A DNA stretch of 64,000 nucleotides, taken from Streptococcus macedonicus ACA-DC 198 (GTDB lineage Bacteria > Bacillota > Bacilli > Lactobacillales > Streptococcaceae). The position numbers and the translations under genes are program-made. Positions 56,887-64,000 of this stretch are shown piece by piece. Within the stretch, counting starts at the first letter, position 1. Each line of letters opens with the position of its first letter. The stretch lies in assembly GCA_000283635.1 (NCBI GenBank), contig HE613569.1, positions 1,575,501 through 1,639,500 of the forward strand, in the 5' to 3' direction. The notes beneath the pieces are model-generated. The model ran no database searches. It was not told the origin of the DNA and saw only the letters and a list, made by a program, of their open reading frames with translations.

Positions 56887-56946
56887 AACAATTTTAAGTA
56901 TTATTTTGAATGATTCTAATCACTAAAATGTAATAAAAATATTTAA

Positions 56947-56974
56947 ACAAAAGGCTTTTCAGAGGCCTTTTTTC
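56947..56974 (+). terminator. terminator of murE
   Basis: AAAGGC/GCCTTT stem, 8-nt loop, then TTTTTC. Confidence 0.7.
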
Positions 56975-57001
56975 TTGTTACAATAAGAAAACAATTCTCG
57001 A

Positions 57002-57039
57002 TTTAGGGACTTGTTTTTTGGAAGAAAAATTCCCCTAAA
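57002..57039. promoter_or_regulatory. candidate operator before the siderophore ABC operon
   Basis: TTTAGGG (57002-57008) and CCCTAAA (57033-57039) form a 7-bp inverted repeat. TTAGG/CCTAA halves are typical of DtxR/MtsR sites, though the spacing of 24 nt is not the usual compact palindrome. Confidence 0.35.
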
Positions 57040-57062
57040 ATGATTTTGAAAAGAGGTCAATT

Positions 57063-57845
57063 ATGTCAGATATTTACGCTGAAAACATCTCAGTAGTTTA
57101 CGATGATAAAGTGATTATCAATGACTTATCTGTTACCATAGCAAAACAAAAAATCACGACAATTATCGGTGCCAATGGTTGTGGTAAATCAACTTTATTA
57201 AAAGCTTTAACACGCATTCATGCCCTTAAAGCTGGTCAAGTATTTGTTGACGGAGAAGCAATTGCTCATTTACCTACTAAAGAAATCGCCAAAAAGTTAG
57301 CAATACTCCCCCAAATGCTTAAAGCGACTGAAGGCATTTCAGTTTATGAGCTTGTCTCATACGGTCGCTTTCCACATCAAAACTATTTGGGAAGTTTGAG
57401 CGACACGGACAAGGAAAAAATCAACTGGGCAATGGAAATAACCAAAATTGTTGAATTTGCCAATGAAAAAGTTGATTCGCTTTCAGGTGGTCAACGTCAA
57501 CGTGTTTGGATTGCTATGGCTTTGGCTCAAGACACAGATACTATTTTTTTAGACGAGCCAACAACTTATCTAGATATGAACCACCAGCTGGAAATCTTGG
57601 AATTACTCCAAAAACTTAACCAAGATACCCAGAAAACTATTATTATGGTTTTGCACGATTTGAACTTATCAGCACGTTTTTCTGACGAATTGATTACCAT
57701 GAAAGCTGGCGCGATTAAATATCACGGTAAGGTTCAAGACATCATGACAGCAGACATTTTACGTGATATTTTTAATATCGAAGCTCATATCGTTCAAGAC
57801 CCCATCCTCAATCGTCCTATTTTGCTGACTTATCAGCTAACATAG
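57063..57845 (+). CDS. fhuC: iron-siderophore ABC transporter ATPase FhuC
   Basis: 260 residues. Walker A GANGCGKSTLLKAL near residue 37, signature SLSGGQRQRVWIAMALAQDT near residue 140, Walker B IFLDEPTTYLDM near residue 162, all in the FhuC/FecE style. RBS AAGAGG before the ATG. First gene of fhuCDBG; probably induced by iron limitation. Confidence 0.94.
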   Translation: MSDIYAENISVVYDDKVIINDLSVTIAKQKITTIIGANGCGKSTLLKALTRIHALKAGQVFVDGEAIAHLPTKEIAKKLAILPQMLKATEGISVYELVSYGRFPHQNYLGSLSDTDKEKINWAMEITKIVEFANEKVDSLSGGQRQRVWIAMALAQDTDTIFLDEPTTYLDMNHQLEILELLQKLNQDTQKTIIMVLHDLNLSARFSDELITMKAGAIKYHGKVQDIMTADILRDIFNIEAHIVQDPILNRPILLTYQLT

Positions 57846-57866
57846 ATTTTTATTAGGAGAATAGAC

Positions 57867-58799
57867 ATGAAAAAGTTTTTCGCCGTTTTAACGACTTTTC
57901 TAGCAACATTTTTACTCGTTGCTTGCCATAATACATCATCGACTTCAGATGATACCGAGTTATCTAGCATGCCTAAAATTACTGGATTTTCTTATGAAGG
58001 AGATATTCCTAAAAATCCTCAAAAGGTCATTAATTTTGCCTACTCATACACAGGTTATTTATTAGAACTCGGTGTCAATGTTTCAAGTTATTCACTTGAT
58101 TTAGAAAAAAATAGCCCTGTTTTTGGTGATCAATTAGCTGACGCTGTCCAATTAACATCAGATGATACCGAAGCTATTGCTGCCCAAAAACCAGACCTTA
58201 TCATTGCTTTTTCAACAGATGAAAATCTTGATGATTTAAAAGCAATTGCTCCTGTTTTAGTCATTGAATACGGTAAAAGTGATTATTTGGAAATGATGAC
58301 TAATCTCGGAAAAGTTTTTGATAAAGAAGATGAAGCACAAGAATGGCTTGATAACTGGGAAACTAAAACTGCTGAAGCTAAAGAAGAACTGAGTCAATAC
58401 ATTGATTCATCAACGACTTTTACGGTTATGGATTTTTACGACAAAGATATTTACCTTTATGGTAATAACTGGGGACGTGGTGGTGAGTTGATTTATGATT
58501 CGCTTGATTATGCTGCACCACAAAAAGTCCAAGATGATGTTTTCCCTGCTGGCTGGTTTGGCATTTCACAAGAAGTTCTTGGAGATTATATCGGAGACTA
58601 CGTTGTTCTTAATGTTAGTGACGACACTAAAGAAGCGGCAGCTTCCCTAAAAGAAAGCGATATTTGGAACAATATTTCTGCTGTGAAAAATAATCACGTT
58701 TTAGAGGTTGATGAAAGCCTCTTCTACTTCTCAGACCCAATGTCGCTTGATAAACAGCTGGATGCTTTTGTATCAGCAATCAAGCAAGCTAATAGTTAA
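57867..58799 (+). CDS. fhuD: siderophore-binding lipoprotein FhuD
   Basis: 310 residues: signal peptide with lipobox VAC (Cys near residue 20), then a class III periplasmic-binding fold joined by a long helix (PQKVINFAYSYTGYLLELGV, AIAAQKPDLIIAFSTDENLD). It collects a ferric siderophore, probably hydroxamate type, at the cell surface for FhuBG. RBS AGGAGA. The protein is 21 nt behind fhuC. Confidence 0.92.
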   Translation: MKKFFAVLTTFLATFLLVACHNTSSTSDDTELSSMPKITGFSYEGDIPKNPQKVINFAYSYTGYLLELGVNVSSYSLDLEKNSPVFGDQLADAVQLTSDDTEAIAAQKPDLIIAFSTDENLDDLKAIAPVLVIEYGKSDYLEMMTNLGKVFDKEDEAQEWLDNWETKTAEAKEELSQYIDSSTTFTVMDFYDKDIYLYGNNWGRGGELIYDSLDYAAPQKVQDDVFPAGWFGISQEVLGDYIGDYVVLNVSDDTKEAAASLKESDIWNNISAVKNNHVLEVDESLFYFSDPMSLDKQLDAFVSAIKQANS

Positions 58800-58876
58800 A
58801 CTCACTTACCAGCTGAGAACTGCCCGCAATCCATACGCTAGGTAGTTTTCGCTGATTTCTCTGAAAGGGAAAGACA

Positions 58877-59899
58877 ATGAAACAACTGTACCTTTTTTTT
58901 AAAAAGAATAAACGTTTAAGAGCGTGGCTTCTTTTTTTCAGCCTCTGTTTTCTTTTTATCTTTGGTTGGTATTTAAGCCTTCGCTTTGGTGCAGTAGCTT
59001 ATTCTAATACTCAATTAATGAGTGTTTTTAGACACCCTTTAACTGATTCTAACTTACAAGATGTGATTTTTGATTTGCGGCTGCCAAGAACCATTGCTGC
59101 TATTTTAGTTGGGGCTGCCATGGCACAATCTGGTAGCATTATTCAAGGCGTTACTCGTAATCCTATTGCTGACCCTGGTTTGCTTGGCATTAATGCTGGC
59201 GCTGGTTTAGCCTTGATTGTAGGTTATGCCATTTTTGGTAGTATGCATTACAGTTTGATTTTAATCATTTGTCTGTTTGGTGCGATTTTAGCTGCTATTT
59301 TAGTATTTGGAATAGCTTATCATCCTCGAAAAGGATACCAACAACTTCGACTCATTTTAGCAGGTATTATGATTTCAACCCTATTTTCATCACTTGGTCA
59401 GGTAATAATGCTGTATTTTGATTTGTCAAAAGCAGTTATCGGTTGGCAATCTGGTGGCTTAGCACAAATAAATTGGAAAATGTCAGGAATAATTGCGCCT
59501 TTTATTGTCATTGGCTTACTGTTAGCGCAGCTTTTTGCGCGTCAATTAACCATTCTAAGTCTTGATGAGACAGTTGCTAAAGCTCTGGGGCAACGAACTT
59601 TTGCCATGACCATGACTTTCCTTGCTATTGTGGTTATCTTATCGGCTGCCGCCGTGGCTCTTGTTGGCAGCATTGCATTTGTCGGGCTTATCATTCCTCA
59701 TTTTATCAAAATGTTTGTGGCGAAAGATTATCGGATTATCCTTCCTTTAACAGCATTTGCTGGGAGCACTTTTATGCTTTGGGTCGATTTGATTTGCCGT
59801 ACAATCAATCCGCCAGCAGAAACACCTGTTAGTGCGATTGTTAGTATCGTTGGCTTACCCTGCTTTCTGTGGTTGGTGCGAAAGGGAGAAAATTTATGA
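58877..59899 (+). CDS. fhuB: siderophore ABC permease FhuB (FecCD family)
   Basis: 340 residues, nine to ten helices. LPRTIAAILVGAAMAQSGSI near residue 69 and GIIQGVTRNPIADPGLLGIN follow the FecCD pattern, as does GSIAFVGLIIPHFIKMFVAK near residue 262, the loop that meets FhuC. RBS AAAGGGAAAG. It ends in ATGA overlapping fhuG. Confidence 0.93.
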   Translation: MKQLYLFFKKNKRLRAWLLFFSLCFLFIFGWYLSLRFGAVAYSNTQLMSVFRHPLTDSNLQDVIFDLRLPRTIAAILVGAAMAQSGSIIQGVTRNPIADPGLLGINAGAGLALIVGYAIFGSMHYSLILIICLFGAILAAILVFGIAYHPRKGYQQLRLILAGIMISTLFSSLGQVIMLYFDLSKAVIGWQSGGLAQINWKMSGIIAPFIVIGLLLAQLFARQLTILSLDETVAKALGQRTFAMTMTFLAIVVILSAAAVALVGSIAFVGLIIPHFIKMFVAKDYRIILPLTAFAGSTFMLWVDLICRTINPPAETPVSAIVSIVGLPCFLWLVRKGENL

Positions 59900-60897
59900 C
59901 ATCTGGAAAGAAAGTAGCTTGTCATTTCAGCGTTCTCATTTTTCTGTTATGTCTTATTTTCCTGCTATCCTTATCTCTAGGATATGCTAATTCCTCACTT
60001 CTAGAGGTCTGCAAGGTCTTTTTAGGAAAATCAGATGCAACCATGTCTTTCATTGTCACGCAAATCAGACTACCACACATTTTTGCTTGTATGCTCGGTG
60101 GCGGTTCGCTTGCCATGTCAGGTGTGTTGCTTCAAACACTCACTAAAAATCCCTTAGCCGATTCAGGTATTTTAGGAATAAATGCAGGAGCTGGGCTTGT
60201 GATTACGATTATGGTTGGGCTTTTGGATGTTACCAATTCCATGATGATTGCGCTTATGCCATTTTTAGCCATGTTAGGTGGTATTCTGACCATTTGTACT
60301 GTTTATTTTGTTTCACGTCAGAAAAATCAGCCGATTAGTCCGACACGCCTTATCATTACAGGTGTTGGAATTTCTAGCTTGCTTTCAGGTATCATGATTT
60401 CAATCATTGCAAACCTTGATACAAGTAAGACGGATTATATCGTCTCATGGCTAAGCGGAAAAGTAAGTGGGGGCAATTGGCAGACATTGATGATTTTAGC
60501 ACCGCTTCTATTAATCACTTGGCTATTAACTTACAGTCAAAGTTATGCACTAAATATTATGAGCCTTAACGAAGAAACAGCTATCGCTTTAGGTTTAAAT
60601 CTAAAACGAGAATGTCTCTACACACTAATACTCTCGACTGCCTTGGCGGCGCTTAGTGTTGTTCTTGTGGGCAATATCACATTTATCGGTCTACTTGCTG
60701 GTCACATCACGCGCCAATTATTAGGAAGCGACCACCACATCAGCCTTCCGTCTAGTCTGCTCATCGGAATGATTATTTTTTTAATTGCCGATACGATTGG
60801 ACGTGTTTGCTTAGTTGGTACAGGAATTCCAACAGGACTTGTCGTTGCAGTTATCGGAGCACCTTATTTTATCTATCTAATGATAAAGACAACGTGA
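59896..60897 (+). CDS. fhuG: siderophore ABC permease FhuG (FecCD family)
   Basis: 333 residues, second half of the heterodimeric permease. IRLPHIFACMLGGGSLAMSG near residue 57, LTKNPLADSGILGINAGAGL and GNITFIGLLAGHITRQLLGS near residue 262 are the FecCD landmarks. The ATG at 59896 shares ATGA with the fhuB stop and has GGAGAAAA upstream; a reading from 59869 lies within fhuB and is not supported. Last gene of the operon. Confidence 0.93.
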   Translation: MTSGKKVACHFSVLIFLLCLIFLLSLSLGYANSSLLEVCKVFLGKSDATMSFIVTQIRLPHIFACMLGGGSLAMSGVLLQTLTKNPLADSGILGINAGAGLVITIMVGLLDVTNSMMIALMPFLAMLGGILTICTVYFVSRQKNQPISPTRLIITGVGISSLLSGIMISIIANLDTSKTDYIVSWLSGKVSGGNWQTLMILAPLLLITWLLTYSQSYALNIMSLNEETAIALGLNLKRECLYTLILSTALAALSVVLVGNITFIGLLAGHITRQLLGSDHHISLPSSLLIGMIIFLIADTIGRVCLVGTGIPTGLVVAVIGAPYFIYLMIKTT

Positions 60898-60900
60898 ATT

Positions 60901-60961
60901 GTCCAATAGCTTTCTTGTTTCTAGGCGAGTAAAAAAACAGTCTGCTGGACTGTTTTTTTTA
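60901..60961. repeat. dispersed palindrome repeat family, locus 4; bidirectional terminator
   Basis: AAAAAAACAGTC-tgctg-GACTGTTTTTTT (60931-60959) terminates fhuCDBG on one side and the DUF1803 gene on the other. Read on the minus strand it is followed by the unit core CGCCTAGAAACAAGAAAGC, as at locus 3. Confidence 0.8.
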
Positions 60962-61615
60962 AGCTTTACTGATAAAAATCAAGTTTTCTTTGTCAAAAAG
61001 CATGTTCAATTCGTACTTGCCTTGGTCATTTTTTCGGATATAATCCAATTTTTCCAACGTTTCTACAAAAATATCTGGGCGTTTTTGAGCAACTTCGTCC
61101 TTACGACCAAATTTTAACAAAAATGTTGTCATATATTTCAAAGCATATTGTGGATTGACGTCTCCAAGCAAATCATACAAAGGTTCTTGCGCTTTAGACA
61201 TTGATAAATTATCTGCTAATTTGAAGAAATAATTTGACAAGGTTAACTCACTACGAGCGATACTTGTTTTTTCAACAAGCACCAAATCATTAGCCTCATT
61301 TATCAAATGTGTTTCAAAAGTCAGAGCCATCAAGTCCTCATAGATAGCACTTTGGTCATCTACAAAAAGTTGACTGTCTAAACTAACATTTTCTAGGCTA
61401 TCAAGCAAGTTAAAACCAATCGTATAGCGTTTATTGTCACGAATAATGTAGCCTGCTTGCACGTATTCCTCAATCAAACGGTCAATTTTGGGAACCTCTG
61501 GAAAGTTTTCCTTGATTTGGCGTAAGGTCACATCATCTGTTTGATAAAGAAAATTAATCAAGTCTTGAAAAAAAGCTTGTCTGGTCAATTTATCTGGATT
61601 GAAAATGTTAATCAT
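60959..61615 (-). CDS. DUF1803 family protein
   Basis: 218 residues starting MINIFNPDKLTRQAFFQDLI, matching the DUF1803 family of streptococci. Residues 25-66 look like a winged helix (TLRQIKENFPEVPKIDRLIE), so DNA binding is possible, and the rest is helical. RBS AGGAGA. It overlaps the YiiX-like gene by 8 nt, indicating coupling. The function is unknown. Confidence 0.8.
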   Translation of the reverse strand: MINIFNPDKLTRQAFFQDLINFLYQTDDVTLRQIKENFPEVPKIDRLIEEYVQAGYIIRDNKRYTIGFNLLDSLENVSLDSQLFVDDQSAIYEDLMALTFETHLINEANDLVLVEKTSIARSELTLSNYFFKLADNLSMSKAQEPLYDLLGDVNPQYALKYMTTFLLKFGRKDEVAQKRPDIFVETLEKLDYIRKNDQGKYELNMLFDKENLIFISKA

Positions 61616-62123
61616 GTAATTCTCCTAAATACTGCAAATGCTCGGACTGTGCCAATTGACTAGGGTTAGTCCCAGATTGATTTAGCGGAACAGTCACTCC
61701 AAGCTCATCATAATATTGCTGCCAAAACTCAGAAATCGTATGCTTATCATCACCAAACTGCATGGGGATTGTTTCAAAAATTGGCAAAATATCCGCAATA
61801 TATTGTGAGCAATAATAAGAACCATTATCTGGATAGAAACTGTGATTGTAAGGTCTGCCCAGCAAATGCTCCGTCGCTGCCTGAACCTGCTCAGACTTAA
61901 TCCTAGGATAACGGTAAACAAAAATTCTATGCTGCTTCGTTTTCAAAAATTCCCTTAACTGCTGTTTAATGACACCTTTATCCTTGGTCGCATGATAAAT
62001 CATTGAGTCAAAATAAATAGCAACATGGCTATATTGTCCAGTTGCTTTCTGGATAGCTTGCGACATATCGGAATTTCCGTACATAAAAAGCAAATCGCCA
62101 GCTCGTAATTCTTGAATATTCAT
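61608..62123 (-). CDS. YiiX/NlpC-P60-like cysteine hydrolase
   Basis: 171 residues, papain-like permuted NlpC/P60 fold of the YiiX/YebB group: ELRAGDLLFMYGNSDMSQAI at the start, GQYSHVAIYFDSMIYHATKD with the catalytic His near residue 33, and GSYYCSQYIADILP near residue 101 with the catalytic Cys. No signal peptide, so it probably acts in the cytoplasm or at lipids. The ATG is 6 nt after a TGTTACAAT -10, so a leaderless mRNA is expected. Confidence 0.82.
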   Translation of the reverse strand: MNIQELRAGDLLFMYGNSDMSQAIQKATGQYSHVAIYFDSMIYHATKDKGVIKQQLREFLKTKQHRIFVYRYPRIKSEQVQAATEHLLGRPYNHSFYPDNGSYYCSQYIADILPIFETIPMQFGDDKHTISEFWQQYYDELGVTVPLNQSGTNPSQLAQSEHLQYLGELHD

Positions 62124-62129
62124 AGCTTT

Positions 62130-62138
62130 ATTGTAACA
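62130..62138 (-). promoter_or_regulatory. extended -10 of the YiiX-like gene abutting the start codon
   Basis: TGTTACAAT on the minus strand, then AAAGCT, then ATG (62123). Confidence 0.5.
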
Positions 62139-62217
62139 AAAAACACAAATGACTGCTATAAGAAGATAAGCTTCACTTTTTAATAAGTTTTTATCTTTGA
62201 AGAACTTTTGAGTTCTA

Positions 62218-62226
62218 TGCTATAAT
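62218..62226 (+). promoter_or_regulatory. extended -10 of yaaA abutting the start codon
   Basis: TGCTATAAT, then GCCAGT, then ATG (62233). No Shine-Dalgarno. Confidence 0.6.
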
Positions 62227-62232
62227 GCCAGT

Positions 62233-62964
62233 ATGAAAATATTGATTCCTAATGCCAAAGAATTACATACCAATCAAGATGCTTTTCCAAGCCAACCATT
62301 ATCTGCCAAGAGCCAAGCAGTGCTCAAAGCCTTACAAGAATACTCCGTCGAAAGTTTGGCTAATTTTTACAAAATCAATTTAAGTAAAGCTGACCAAGAA
62401 TGGACACGTTGGCAACGTCTAGCAGATAAACAAGCCAAAAACTACCCCGCATGGCTATTATATGACGGTCTCATGTATCGGTATATGAAACGAACTCAGG
62501 TAACCGAAGCGGAGCGATATTATCTTGATAACCATCTTCGTATTGCTACTGCCTTATACGGTTTAATCAGTCCCATGACGTTAATCGCACCACATCGCCT
62601 TGATTTTCAAGGAAATCTCAAGATTAACAACACATCATTAAAACAATTTTGGAGACAACAATACGACGAAGAAGTCCAAAATGACAAACTCATCATTTCA
62701 CTACTGTCATCAGAATTTGAACAAGTTTTCTCTCCAAATATCCGCAAACGCATGGTTAAAATTGTCTTTATGGAAAATAGAAACGGAAAGCCAAAAGGTC
62801 ATTCAACCATTTCTAAAAAAGGACGTGGTCGTTTGGTCTCACTAATGGCTGAAAAACAAATTGAAACCATTGAGCAAATCAAACACCTAACCTTTGACGG
62901 CTTCCGATTCTCACCAGAATTATCCAAAGACCAAACTCTCACCTTTATCCGTGATCAAGAATAA
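62233..62964 (+). CDS. yaaA: peroxide stress protein YaaA (DUF328)
   Basis: 243 residues: MKILIPNAKELHTNQDAFPS at the start (usual K-x-M/L opening), YDGLMYRYMKR near residue 77, ATALYGLISPMTLIAPHRLD near residue 110, then NLASSEF-like LLSSEFEQVF and FMENRNGKPKGHSTISKKGR near residue 176. In E. coli YaaA lowers free iron under peroxide stress; streptococcal function by homology. Start predicted leaderless. Ends at a bidirectional terminator. Confidence 0.92.
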   Translation: MKILIPNAKELHTNQDAFPSQPLSAKSQAVLKALQEYSVESLANFYKINLSKADQEWTRWQRLADKQAKNYPAWLLYDGLMYRYMKRTQVTEAERYYLDNHLRIATALYGLISPMTLIAPHRLDFQGNLKINNTSLKQFWRQQYDEEVQNDKLIISLLSSEFEQVFSPNIRKRMVKIVFMENRNGKPKGHSTISKKGRGRLVSLMAEKQIETIEQIKHLTFDGFRFSPELSKDQTLTFIRDQE

Positions 62965-62976
62965 CATCCCAAAAAT

Positions 62977-63020
62977 AAAAAGCAAACCAATCAAACCAAC
63001 GATTCGTTTGCTTTTGTTTT
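62977..63020. terminator. bidirectional terminator between yaaA and the lipoprotein gene
   Basis: AAAAGCAAAC/GTTTGCTTTT, perfect 10-bp stem with further pairing inside, A-rich and T-rich flanks. Confidence 0.75.
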
Positions 63021-63021
63021 G

Positions 63022-63993
63022 TTATTCTCTATAATAATATGCTTCTGCAGGAAAGTCAATAAATTGTTGCCCAGCAATCAACCTTGTTTGAGAAGAATCC
63101 GAATGATCTCCTTTGGGATTTTTGACACCAGTAGGGTAAACTTCAATAGCAAATCCACCGGGTGCACCGTTAGCTGCACCACATGCTAAGGTAACTGTTC
63201 CATAAGAACTTTCTCGTGGCGAACTAATATTCATTCCTTCAAGCATTCCTTCATCACTAAATTCAAAAGTTTGCCCTCTACCATTTTTCCATGTCCCAGC
63301 TAATGATGTATAATCTCCATTAAGTATCTGGTCAATATTTAAATCACCTGAAGAAGTCTGTTCTGATGCCAAAGGTTGCCAATCCAAAATACTAAAATCA
63401 AACTCTTTTTTCCCCTTGATGTCAAAGTAATCCGACAACTCTACATCTCTCCCAATAGGTACATTAGCATTTTTTATTACATCAACACCGCTATTGTCTG
63501 CTCTCAGTTGATATTGAGTGTCTTCCATTTGAGTTCCTGTTGACATCCACTTAGCTGTAATAACCGTTCCATCTGTATAAATATTTGCAGCTTCTCTATA
63601 ACCACCAGCTGACGCAACATAACTTTGTGCCAAATAATCAGCTACTCCGTTATTATCATAATAAAGAGCGGCGAATTCAATTGTTCCCGTAGACTCCCAG
63701 TACCGTCCAGAAAATAGTTCATCCTGACCATTCCCATCGATATCATAATAAGCGTAATGCGTCGCTGGAGTATCACTTGTATCATTTCTAAGTTTTTCTA
63801 AAACGATATCATAAATACTATTATCACTTGTCGTTTTCTCATTACTTTCAGTTTGTGATGAACTAGAAGTCGAGCTACTACTTTCATTTGAACTAATATA
63901 CCAACTGCCAGTCGCCGCTTGATTACTATCTTTTTTAGAGCAACCAAACAATATCGATAATCCCATCATTCCTAGTAAAGCTATCTTTTTCAT
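63022..63993 (-). CDS. DUF6287-type surface lipoprotein
   Basis: 323 residues: signal peptide with lipobox LFGC (Cys near residue 18), a Ser/Thr-rich stalk (residues 30-57), a beta-rich region with a calcium-like loop YDIDGNGQDELFSGRYW near residue 83, and a C-terminal domain beginning ILNGDYTSLAGTWKNGRGQT near residue 224, the DUF6287 hallmark of streptococcal lipoproteins. It is anchored outside; function unknown. Its promoter lies at or beyond the window end, where only 7 nt remain upstream of the ATG. Confidence 0.8.
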   Translation of the reverse strand: MKKIALLGMMGLSILFGCSKKDSNQAATGSWYISSNESSSSTSSSSQTESNEKTTSDNSIYDIVLEKLRNDTSDTPATHYAYYDIDGNGQDELFSGRYWESTGTIEFAALYYDNNGVADYLAQSYVASAGGYREAANIYTDGTVITAKWMSTGTQMEDTQYQLRADNSGVDVIKNANVPIGRDVELSDYFDIKGKKEFDFSILDWQPLASEQTSSGDLNIDQILNGDYTSLAGTWKNGRGQTFEFSDEGMLEGMNISSPRESSYGTVTLACGAANGAPGGFAIEVYPTGVKNPKGDHSDSSQTRLIAGQQFIDFPAEAYYYRE

Positions 63994-64000
63994 TCTAAAA

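Overview
The window is ordinary chromosome of an AT-rich Gram-positive coccus of the genus Streptococcus. The evidence is gene order and protein type: macP between nudF and mtnN, yabA-ricT-holB-tmk, livJHMGF-acuB, an L-lysine-type murE diverging from murJ/ytgP, a FemAB-type cell-wall branching enzyme, and CtsR and GlnR operators of Streptococcus type. The presence of amtB-glnK and a liv system, together with overall gene style, would fit the S. bovis/S. equinus complex, but the species call is inference. I see no rRNA, tRNA, prophage, IS element or CRISPR array.

Layout. 0-8.2 kb: a partial acetyltransferase, phoH, an MFS exporter with a leader peptide, yozE-msrA, cvfB, frr-pyrH and rplKA, all on the minus strand. 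8.4-13.1 kb: a small DUF3397 protein, ftsK, and the plus-strand genes for a cyclophilin lipoprotein and a DtxR-type metal regulator. 13.1-25 kb: mtnN-macP-nudF-glmU, a dehydrogenase/ASCH/unknown group, a Tad2-like (DUF2829)/SDR pair, a PadR-regulated membrane protein, a FemAB enzyme and metG. 25-31.8 kb: a zone of gene decay and small regulators (MATE pseudogene beside tetR, sdpRI without a toxin, exoA, a three-gene TetR/membrane cassette with every gene broken, an ArsC-like protein, ogt). 31.9-47 kb: serC-GNAT-serA, cutC, glnK-amtB, rsmI-yabA-ricT-holB-tmk and the branched-chain amino acid ABC operon. 47-64 kb: a ylbF-ylbG fusion, clpP, a DMT exporter with its LysR neighbour, upp, two PLP sulfur-amino-acid enzymes, murJ/murE, a four-gene siderophore ABC operon, DUF1803/YiiX, yaaA and a DUF6287 lipoprotein.

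Regulation readable from the sequence: a CtsR heptad repeat covering the clpP -35; a GlnR box upstream of amtB; two separate L1-type mRNA binding structures, one before rplK and one before rplA; SdpR and PadR palindromes; and hairpin terminators after most units.

The less ordinary observations are: (1) at least five genes (ftsK, ylbF, murE, yiiX, yaaA) whose -10 box lies only 6-7 nt before the start codon, predicting leaderless mRNAs; (2) a dispersed repeat family built from a TCCACTGGA-centred palindrome and a unit of about 46 bp, at four intergenic loci; (3) three DnaA-box-like sequences within 60 bp between ftsK and the cyclophilin gene; (4) a seven-codon leader peptide in a structured leader before an MFS exporter; (5) clustered pseudogenes whose lesions can be read base by base.
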